Source of the DNA: Nocardioides sediminis
GTDB lineage: Bacteria > Actinomycetota > Actinomycetes > Propionibacteriales > Nocardioidaceae
Assembly: GCF_003047295.1 (NCBI RefSeq)
Contig: NZ_PZYZ01000001.1
Location: 186,001-250,000 of the forward strand
Reading direction: 5' to 3'
DNA: 64,000 nucleotides
The stretch's first letter is position 1; every line of letters begins with the position of its first letter. Positions 7,763 to 15,900 of this stretch are shown one piece after another. The position numbers and the translations under genes were made by a program. The notes below the pieces were generated by a model that did not search any database, was not told the origin of the DNA, and worked only from the letters and a program-made list of their open reading frames with translations.

Positions 7763-8497
7763 TTACTTCGGCGGAGGTATCCCGAGCGACGTGACGGCAC
7801 CCGCCTTGAACGCGCGCAGCGTGCGGGCAAGCCCGAACTGGCGAAGCGCGGGCGAGACCGCGCGATAGCCGCCCCCATACGTGCTGTCGGGATTCCTGCG
7901 CATCCGCTCGAGCGCGATTCGATGCGCTCGGTCCTGCGGGCAAGACTCCAAATAGGCTCCTGCCAGTGCCTCACAGAAGCCCTCAGTCAGTTGCAGCGGC
8001 AGTGACCTAGCCTTGCTGCCCGCCAGAAGTGCGTGTCCGTACTCGTGAGCGAGCACCGCACGGAAGAGCACGTCGGGCAAGCCGGCCTGAATGGCGATCT
8101 CGATTGTCACGGTTCCGCCCGACTGATCGAAGTTCCACCGCGTGATTCCGTGAACGTCGGGCGTGTTGTCGAAGTAGCCCAGCCTTTTCAGGTCGGCGCT
8201 CTCCCGAAGCACGAGCTTTGCGGGATGAGCCACGACGACTCCTTCCGCGGCCATGTATCTGCCGACGCTGTGCAGCGGACCTGCCAAGTCTGCTTTCGTC
8301 GAGACCGAACCCCGCTGACATGAGCGACACAGAGTGCCTGACGTGTCGATGATCGGCACCACGCACCAGGTGCAGCTCGGCGCGCCGGAATGGAAGTCGC
8401 ACCAGACATCCCCCCACTCAGATGTGTACCAGCGCTGACGGAGTCGCCCACCGCAAGCAGCGCAGGGTACGTGGGGCGCCTCTCGAGACCACTTCAT
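7763..8497 (-). CDS. DA1-like zinc metallopeptidase with N-terminal LIM-like zinc domain
   Basis: 244 aa. Residues 12-60 contain two zinc clusters: C12/C15 with C33/H36, and C42/C45 with C57/C60, in LIM-like order. The rest is a minigluzincin-type peptidase: 'AVLAHEYGHALLAG' gives HEYGH at 151-155, followed by 'LTEGFCEALAGAYL' with the downstream Glu (about 172-176). This LIM plus HExxH arrangement matches the DA1 family, known from plants as a ubiquitin-activated peptidase and found in bacteria mainly in conflict-type loci. It faces the kinase operon convergently with almost no gap, which suggests, but does not prove, that it belongs to the same system. No signal peptide; it should be cytoplasmic. 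Its target is unknown. Confidence 0.7.
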   Translation of the reverse strand: MKWSREAPHVPCAACGGRLRQRWYTSEWGDVWCDFHSGAPSCTWCVVPIIDTSGTLCRSCQRGSVSTKADLAGPLHSVGRYMAAEGVVVAHPAKLVLRESADLKRLGYFDNTPDVHGITRWNFDQSGGTVTIEIAIQAGLPDVLFRAVLAHEYGHALLAGSKARSLPLQLTEGFCEALAGAYLESCPQDRAHRIALERMRRNPDSTYGGGYRAVSPALRQFGLARTLRAFKAGAVTSLGIPPPK

Positions 8498-8670
8498 GAC
8501 AGAGTCCGATGGCTGATCAGCAAGAGTTGAGCCTCACCGCTGCGCCCGGACGCCTCGAGCTGGCTGACGACCCTGGTCGCAAGGTTCGTCGTCATGACGC
8601 GGAGTGCCTGAACTGGATCCGACAACCCTCTGTCAGATCGAGTCGGCGGTACACGTGCATGTCTATGCCT

Positions 8671-10173
8671 CTACGCATCGTGATGCGTGGTCACGTTCCA
8701 CACCCCGCGGCTGAACGTTCGGAGAATTCGCTGGTGTGTCTGGCGTGGCAGCGCCCGTGTTCCCGGCTCCCCGAACGGAGTCCCGGGTCGTGCGGGGGAG
8801 TCCGTGAGCAAGTCGTCCAGCCCGGCGCGAGCGAGCATCAGCAGCCCGTGGGTGGCCCGCGTGCAGGTCACTGCGAGCCGCCCGAATGCCGAGTTGAACT
8901 CGTCGAGCCCAGCGGCCCCCGAGAGGGGGTGGATGGCGACCGTGATCCGGTTGGTCTGCCCTTGCCACTTGTCGACCGTGGACGCGTGCAGTAGCCCCTC
9001 GGGCAGGTTGAGCTCCTCGGTCAGCCGTTCGACCATCTCTGCTGCGTCGTCGACGGCCTGGTTACGGGTAGCAAGGATGACGATCAACGGGTCACCCGTT
9101 GGCTCGAAGGACGAGATGGAGACGACCGGACCAGGAGCGCCCGTGTCGTCGTACTCCCGCTCGGTGAAGGTGAACCCGTTAGTCAAGAGGGAGCGGAGCA
9201 GGTCCTCAACGACCGCCAGGAGGGGTTGGTCGATGTCGGCGGCTTCGGCGTCCGGGAGACCTTCCACCTCGAGCAGGGCCGGCTGGCCGGTTGCCACGGC
9301 GCCCCAGACGTCAGCCGCTGGTCCCGAGAGCGCGGGCAGCTTGAGCGAGCGGTCGCCGGGCGCGGCTACACAGTCGAGCTTGTCCCACGAGTCGTAGAAC
9401 GCACGCCACAGCCCGAGCTGCTCGCCGATGGGGCGCCACACGGCCGGCAGCTCCGCTACGAAGGTCGTCGTCGACTTCTCAAAGGCCGTGGGCCACGCAC
9501 GGTAGGGGTTGTAGCCGGGGTCCCCCCGCCACGGGTTCTGGCTGTGGTCGATGGGTGGCAGCTGGCCGACGTCACCCACGCCGACGGCGATGGGAGCGAG
9601 CCGCTCGACCTTGTTGAAGAGGTGGAGTGCCATCTCCCACGCCTCGTCGACGAACAGCACGTCGAACGGCGTTTCGCCGTTGCCACCGGGGCCTAGCCGG
9701 TCGAGGAGCCGCTGCGGTTCGCCGAAGACGCCGAGCTTGTGAGAGGTGCCCAGCACGAGAGTCGCCCCCTCGGGGATCTCGCTGGTCTTGGTGGCGACGG
9801 TGACCGCCTCGATCACGTTCTCGGGCACCTCGTCGAGCCGCTTGGCGGATACGAACAGGCACACCTTCTCCTTGCCCAGCTCGCCGCCCAGCCGCTTGGC
9901 GAGCGGGTAGATCTGCCGGTTCTTGAAGGCCGTGACCACGACGCGTGCGGAGTTGGGGTTGGCCAGCGCCTCCTTGACCATCGTCACGAGCGCGTACGAC
10001 TTGCCCGCGCCTGCGGCGGCGCGGAGCAGCACCTTGTCGTAGTCCTCGACCCCGTTGAGGGCGTGCATGAGCGCCTGGGTTGCCTCGGCTGCGGCCGAGA
10101 CGTTGCCGGCAGCAGCTGCTGAATGGTGGTCCGCCTCGACGGAGACGGCGGGAGGCGTGAAGGTGACTGTCAT
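8671..10173 (-). CDS. SF1-type (UvrD/PIF1-like) helicase/ATPase
   Basis: 500 aa from ATG 10173; GGAG lies seven bases before it, at the end of the upstream gene, so it is preferred to the ATG at 10191. Walker A 'RAAAGAGKSY' (about 51-60), Walker B 'VLFVDEAWEM' (DEAW, 176-179), then 'GDVGQLPPIDHSQNPW' (a motif III-like Q) and near the end 'STVDKWQGQTN' and 'AVTCTRATHGLLML', the C-terminal SF1 motifs. Accessory domains of full UvrD are absent. The gene follows the RecB-like nuclease gene by four bases, so they are one operon and probably one machine. In some relatives such a nuclease and helicase are one polypeptide; here they are separate. It should use ATP to move on nucleic acid. ATPase call firm; role in defence inferred. 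Confidence 0.8.
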   Translation of the reverse strand: MTVTFTPPAVSVEADHHSAAAAGNVSAAAEATQALMHALNGVEDYDKVLLRAAAGAGKSYALVTMVKEALANPNSARVVVTAFKNRQIYPLAKRLGGELGKEKVCLFVSAKRLDEVPENVIEAVTVATKTSEIPEGATLVLGTSHKLGVFGEPQRLLDRLGPGGNGETPFDVLFVDEAWEMALHLFNKVERLAPIAVGVGDVGQLPPIDHSQNPWRGDPGYNPYRAWPTAFEKSTTTFVAELPAVWRPIGEQLGLWRAFYDSWDKLDCVAAPGDRSLKLPALSGPAADVWGAVATGQPALLEVEGLPDAEAADIDQPLLAVVEDLLRSLLTNGFTFTEREYDDTGAPGPVVSISSFEPTGDPLIVILATRNQAVDDAAEMVERLTEELNLPEGLLHASTVDKWQGQTNRITVAIHPLSGAAGLDEFNSAFGRLAVTCTRATHGLLMLARAGLDDLLTDSPARPGTPFGEPGTRALPRQTHQRILRTFSRGVWNVTTHHDA

Positions 10174-10177
10174 GGCC

Positions 10178-12841
10178 TCACTCCAGGTCATCCATGGTCA
10201 GGCCGTCCGGGATCACGACGTCCTCGACGGAGCCGGCCGGGTCGTCGTCGAGAGCGATGTCGAACCGGTCCTGGTCGATGAGCGGCGGCCACACCTGCGG
10301 GTTGAGCTCGCCCCTCTCGCGGCGCTCGGCGAGGTCGTCGGCGTACTCGGCCTCGGCGGACAGGTGCGACCGGCAGCACCACTGGTGGGTGCCAGGATCC
10401 TCGGCGTAGGAACTTGCCGTGCACGACTCCTTGGGGGCCGCCATCTTGTCCACGGACGGTCGTGTGACCGCCAGCTCGTGTCCGGAACGGAACGACACAC
10501 CAAACCACTCCATGGTCGCGAGCACGAGCTCGTCACCGACCTCCACTCCGGGCGTCACCTTCGCGTGCCAGAGCAAGCCGGGCTCGTCGTCCTTCTCTAG
10601 CCGTCCGATCGACAGGTTGCCGAACTTGAAGCTCCCGGCCTGGATCTTGAGCGTCACCTCGTCGCTCTCTGCGTACGCCGTTCCGTTGACGTGCAGCGCC
10701 ACGACCTCGACGCCGTGCTTGAGGTTGCGTGAGGCCACGTCGAGCCTCAGAGGTGACGTCGAGATGACCTTCGCCATCGCCACGTGCCGCATCCCTGCGT
10801 CTGTGGCGCGATCAGAGGCGTAGTCGTGGTCGGCCAGCACAGCCAGCTGTTCGCGGCACTTCTCGTCGGCGTCGAGCATCTCCACCTGCGCGTTGCGCCA
10901 GTAGCGGTAGGTGCGCGAGAAGCGCACGAGGTCCGACGCCTCGAGGGCCAGCCGACGGCCCCAGACGACCTGGGCGTCCATCTCGAGCGCGCGGTGCACC
11001 GGTCGCAATCGGGAGTCCTCGATCCGGTCCAGCACGGCGAGCGCGCGGCACAGGATGTCGATGCGGTACTCGAGCTCGTCCGTGACGAGGTTGCGGTATT
11101 GGATGGGGTCGCCCTTGCCCGGACGTCCGGCGCGGTGGATCTCGTCCGAGGAGGCGTTGGCCAGGCGCGCTCCTGGCGTGTGTGGGCGCGACGAGATGTC
11201 GTCCGAGACGGCGCGGTGGTCGAGGGGACTCGTCGCCTCGGCCCACTCGACGAGGTAGTCGAGTCGTCCGGCGTCGACCATCGGCCCGCCAGTGACCAGG
11301 TGGGAGGCGAGGACGTCGCGGAGGACGACGACCGGCTGGCGGAGGCTGAACGCGCGAGCCCGGTCCTCCTCGAGCAGGAAGCTCACGGCGAGGCGAGCGT
11401 CCTCGGACAGCGCCTCGGGGATCGTCGCCTCTTCGCCGTCGAACGTGAGGACCGGTCGCCCCATCTCGAGGTCACGCTCCCACCGGATCCGGCTGAGCTC
11501 GACGCCGGCGAGCGAGTCGGCCATGGAGACGAGCACGTCGGCGGTCGGCTTGTCCGGCACCACGAGATGGACGGGCATCTGTCCTGCGGACATGGCCGCC
11601 CGCACGACGCGGCCGAGCATCTCCATCACGTGGTGTCGCGTATCGGTGGCGTTCGTGCGCTCGAAGGTGTCGAAGGCCCACGCCTCATTCCCCGATCCGT
11701 CGAGGCGCTGGATGGCGATGCCGTGCACACCGAGAGCCGCGGAGTCCGACTTCACCACGACGACGTTGATCGATCCGGGGACGCCGGCTGAGTCGAGCCG
11801 CCGTCGCCGTGTCCACTGCGCCCGGCCTTCTCGGGTGGCCGCCACGTTGGCGATGAGCGAGCCCGGCGCAGCACCGACCGTTCCGGTGCCGTCGACCAGC
11901 CCGATGACGGCCGGGCGGGACGGCTTGGGGACCCCGATCTCGATCAGCAGCGCCTCGGGGTCCGTCGAGTCACGGAACTCGGCCCGGCAGTAGACAAAGA
12001 GGCTGCAGGACTGGCAGGACCGAGGATCGAAGGTCGCCTCGAGGTGGGCCAGGTGCGCCGGCAGGTCCGTGATGACCTCACCCTTGGCCAGTTGCTCCAG
12101 ACGCTCTTTCGCCCGCCCGCGGACCTCCCGTCGGTGGTCGCCCAGGTCCTCGACGATGGCCTCGGGCCGGAGGTAGACGTTGCGCGGCACGGCCAGCGCA
12201 CCGTACCGGTGCACCTCCATGCCACTCGGGAGTCGGCTCCAGGCGGCCGCGGACTCGGCGCCGAGGGCTACCTGCAGGAATCCCTTGAGGATGCGCTGGT
12301 CGTCGATCCGGGCGCGGACCCGCTCGTAGTCCTTGGCGTCCCCCATGATCAGCCACGACCCGACGACCTGGTCACCCTCCTTGCGGGCGGCGACGATGGC
12401 GAAGTCTGGCTTGATCGACGTGGCGTGGTCCTCGGACTCGAGGCTCAAGAAGGGCACGGCGAGCCGGTGCAACATCGTGGCCTCGCCGGCGTACTCAGCC
12501 GCGAGGTGCGCCTGGGCCAGCTCCTTGGCGGTGGTGTCGGCCAGGTCGCCGCCCGATCGCACGCGCACAGCGGTGGGGCGGTCGAGCCCGAGCAGCCCCA
12601 CAGCGCGAGTGAGGAGCTCCGATACGAAGGACGTGTCGTTGACGGCCCGCTCGAAGGCCATCGCCCGCACCCAGCGCGCTTCCGGGATGCCGCCACCGGT
12701 GTCGGGTCGGTCGACCAGGCTGGCCAGCGCGCGCCGGGTCATTCCGGTGAGCAGCGGGTCGGTGTGCCTGAAGCGTGCGCAGGCGGCATGGGACGACGCG
12801 GCGACCGCGCCGCTGCCGCCTCCGGCGATGAGTGTTCCCAC
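10178..12841 (-). CDS. RecB-like PD-(D/E)XK nuclease with Fe-S-type cysteine cluster
   Basis: 887 aa from GTG 12841, which has AAGGGGG six bases upstream; an ATG at 12943 would add 34 residues but has no ribosome site and overlaps the divergent type ISP start. The N-terminal part holds a nuclease core 'IKPDFAIVA' (D146) and 'IMGDAKDYE' (D168, K170), then 'SCQSCSLFVYC' (C276, C279, C285), the cysteine pattern of RecB/Cas4/AddB-type 4Fe-4S nucleases; the fourth cysteine may be in 'AACARF' near the start. The remaining 550 residues are unrecognised, ending in an acidic tail. It is co-transcribed with the SF1 helicase downstream and divergent from the type ISP gene. Probably the nuclease half of a two-gene nuclease-helicase defence module; precise family (TM0106-like) is a guess. 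Confidence 0.7.
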   Translation of the reverse strand: MGTLIAGGGSGAVAASSHAACARFRHTDPLLTGMTRRALASLVDRPDTGGGIPEARWVRAMAFERAVNDTSFVSELLTRAVGLLGLDRPTAVRVRSGGDLADTTAKELAQAHLAAEYAGEATMLHRLAVPFLSLESEDHATSIKPDFAIVAARKEGDQVVGSWLIMGDAKDYERVRARIDDQRILKGFLQVALGAESAAAWSRLPSGMEVHRYGALAVPRNVYLRPEAIVEDLGDHRREVRGRAKERLEQLAKGEVITDLPAHLAHLEATFDPRSCQSCSLFVYCRAEFRDSTDPEALLIEIGVPKPSRPAVIGLVDGTGTVGAAPGSLIANVAATREGRAQWTRRRRLDSAGVPGSINVVVVKSDSAALGVHGIAIQRLDGSGNEAWAFDTFERTNATDTRHHVMEMLGRVVRAAMSAGQMPVHLVVPDKPTADVLVSMADSLAGVELSRIRWERDLEMGRPVLTFDGEEATIPEALSEDARLAVSFLLEEDRARAFSLRQPVVVLRDVLASHLVTGGPMVDAGRLDYLVEWAEATSPLDHRAVSDDISSRPHTPGARLANASSDEIHRAGRPGKGDPIQYRNLVTDELEYRIDILCRALAVLDRIEDSRLRPVHRALEMDAQVVWGRRLALEASDLVRFSRTYRYWRNAQVEMLDADEKCREQLAVLADHDYASDRATDAGMRHVAMAKVISTSPLRLDVASRNLKHGVEVVALHVNGTAYAESDEVTLKIQAGSFKFGNLSIGRLEKDDEPGLLWHAKVTPGVEVGDELVLATMEWFGVSFRSGHELAVTRPSVDKMAAPKESCTASSYAEDPGTHQWCCRSHLSAEAEYADDLAERRERGELNPQVWPPLIDQDRFDIALDDDPAGSVEDVVIPDGLTMDDLE

Positions 12842-12947
12842 GAGATCCCCCTTGGTGCACGAACAGAGTAGGTCGAGCTCACCCCTGGGCGCGATGAAAC
12901 GGTGATACGCGTGCGCCTGCTCGCCGGACCTTGATAGGAACATGCTT

Positions 12948-15900
12948 ATGGGGTCGACGATCTATGACGTGCTCGATGAGCTGCGCGCAACTGCTACGTC
13001 CGAGGCAGACAAGGGCACGCGCTTCGAGAAGCTGATCAGGGCCTACCTGCGCGTCGACCCGGTCTTCGCCGACCAGTTCTCCGACGTCTGGCTGTGGAGC
13101 GAGTACCCGGGCAACAACGGCAAGCACGACACGGGCATCGACCTCGTCGCGCAGGACCGCAACACCGGCCATCACGTCGCGATCCAGTGCAAGTTCTTCG
13201 CGCCGAGCACCTCGGTATCGAAGCCGATGATCGACTCCTTCCTCGCCGCGTCCGGAAAGGACGGCTTCAAGGAGCGGATCATCGTCTCCACCACCGAGAG
13301 ATGGAACAGCAACGCCGAGGAGACGATCCGCCAGCAGCTGATCCCGGTGCGCCGTATCGGCATGAGCGAGCTCGAGCACTCCCGGGTCGACTGGTCGCAG
13401 TTCTCCCTCGAGACGCCGGAGTACCTCCCCGTCCACGGGAAGAAGGTGCCCCGCCCGCACCAGCGGATCGCCATCGACAAGGTGACCGCCGGCTTTGGCG
13501 AGACCGACCGCGGCAAGCTGATCATGGCGTGCGGCACAGGCAAGACCTTCACCTCGCTGCGCCTGGCGGAGGAGAACGTCGGCGCCGGCGGCCGCGTCCT
13601 GTTCCTGGTCCCGTCGATCAGTCTGCTGTCGCAGACTGTGCGGGAGTGGGTGGGGGAGGCCGAACTGCCGATCCGCCCGCTCGCCGTCTGCTCCGACGCC
13701 AAGTCGACCAAGCGGTCGGCCAACACCAGCGAGGACATCTCCACGACCGACCTCGCGCTGCCGGCGACCACGGACGTCGCGGTGTTGAAGCAGCGCCTGG
13801 CGGATGCCGCTGCCGACACGTCCGCGATGACCGTCGTCTTCGCGACCTACCAGTCGATCGACGTCGTCGCCCAGGCCATCGATGGCGGCAAGTTCGACCT
13901 GATCGTCTCCGACGAGGCGCACCGCACCACGGGTGCGACCGTCGTCGGCGAGTCGGAGTCGGCGTTCGTCCGGGTCCACGACGATGACTACCTGCGCGCC
14001 GAAAAGCGGCTCTATATGACCGCCACCCCGCGCATCTACGACGACAACTCGCGCGCCAAGGCGGGCCAGGCCAACGCCGTCCTCGCCTCGATGGACGACG
14101 AAGAGCTCTACGGTCCCGAGTTCCACCGCCTCGGATTCGGCGAGGCAGTCGAGGCCGACCTTCTCACCGACTACAAGGTCCTCGTCCTCACCGTCGACGA
14201 GGAGTCCGTCGCCCGCACGTTCCAGTCCCAGCTCTCCGACGGCGACCACGAGCTCGATCTCGACGACGCCGCCAAGATCGTCGGATGCTGGAACGGTCTT
14301 GCCAAGCGCGGCAAGGCCGAGCACGACTTCGCCGACGACCCCGAGCCAATGCGCCGAGCAGTGGCCTTTGCCGGCAACATCAAGTCGTCCAAGCGGATCG
14401 AGGAGCTCTTCACCGACGTCACCCGCTACTACGTCGACCGGGCCAATCTTGAGGACGAGTCCGGTGAGTCACCCCTCAGCTGCCAGGTCCGACACGTGGA
14501 CGGCACCTTCAACGCCCTCGAGCGCAACACCCGCATCGACTGGCTCCAGGCCGAGTCCAAGCCCAACCACGCCCGGATCCTGACCAACGCCCGCTGCCTC
14601 TCGGAGGGCGTGGACGTCCCCGCCCTCGACGCGGTGATGTTCCTGTCGCCGCGCAAGTCGGTCGTCGACATCGTCCAGTCGGTCGGCCGGGTGATGCGCA
14701 AGGCACCGGGCAAGAAGTTCGGCTACATCATCCTGCCGGTCGGTGTGCCCTCGGGGATGTCGCCCGAGGAGGCGCTGCGGGACAACAAGCGGTACGCCGC
14801 GGTGTGGGAAGTGCTCCAGGCCCTCCGCGCTCACGACGAGCGCTTCGACGCGATGGTCAACCGGATCGACCTGACGTCCAATCGTGACGGCAAGATCAAC
14901 GTCATCGGTGTCGGCGGCGCGGACTCCCGCGACTCGGTGCAGGGCGCGCTCGACCTCGCCTTCGGCGACCTCGACGCATGGCGCGACGCGATCTACAGCA
15001 AGATCGTCGACAAGGTCGGCACCCGTCGCTACTGGCAGGACTGGGCGAAGTCGGTCGCTGACATCGCCACTCGACAGACCACCCGCATCAACGCGCTGCT
15101 CGCCGAGGAGAATTCGGAGGTCGCGAAGGAGTTCGACGTCTTCCTCAGCGGCTTGCGGGGCAACCTCAACGAGGGCATCAGCCGAAGCGACGCAATCGAC
15201 ATGCTGGCCCAACACCTCATCACCCGCCCCGTCTTCAACGCGCTCTTTGAAGGCTCGCAGTTCCTCGACCACAACCCGGTCGCCAAGGCGATGGAGCGGA
15301 TGCTTTCCGCGCTCGACGAGCACAACGTCGACGACGAGAACCACACGCTCCAGAAGTTCTACGAGTCGGTCCGGATGCGCGTCCAAGGCATCAACACCGC
15401 CGAGGGCCGGCAGCGGATCATTATCGAGCTCTACGACACCTTCTTCGCCACGGCCTTTAAGAAGACCGTCGACAAGCTCGGCATCGTGTACACCCCCGTT
15501 GAGATCGTCGACTTCATCCTCAAGTCCGCCGACGACGTGCTGCGCCAGGAGTTCGGCCAGGGGCTGACCGACGAGGGGGTCCACATCCTCGACGGCTTCA
15601 CCGGCACCGGCACCTTTATGGTCCGTCTGCTCCAGTCCGGGCTGATCAAGCCGGAGGACCTCGCTCGGAAGTACGCCAACGAGCTGCACGCCAACGAGAT
15701 CCTGCTGCTGGCCTATTACATCGCTGCGGTCAACATCGAGACCACCTACTACGACGTGATGACCCAGGTGGCCGCGCCGGGTGGCGGCAAGCACGCCGCT
15801 GATCCTGGTCACGAGTACGTCGAGTTCCCGGGATTGATCCTCACCGACACCTTCCAGTCCTGGGAGGACAACGACCGCCAGGACCTCGACGTGTTCCCGG

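Noticed and set aside
8673..8688. Inverted repeat ACGCATC-GT-GATGCGT at the end of the helicase gene
   Set aside because: Short (7 bp), within the last codons and without flanking features; too weak to call a terminator.
12879..14324. A 481-codon open frame on the minus strand
   Set aside because: Opposite the helicase part of the type ISP gene, crossing the divergent start region; no recognisable domain.
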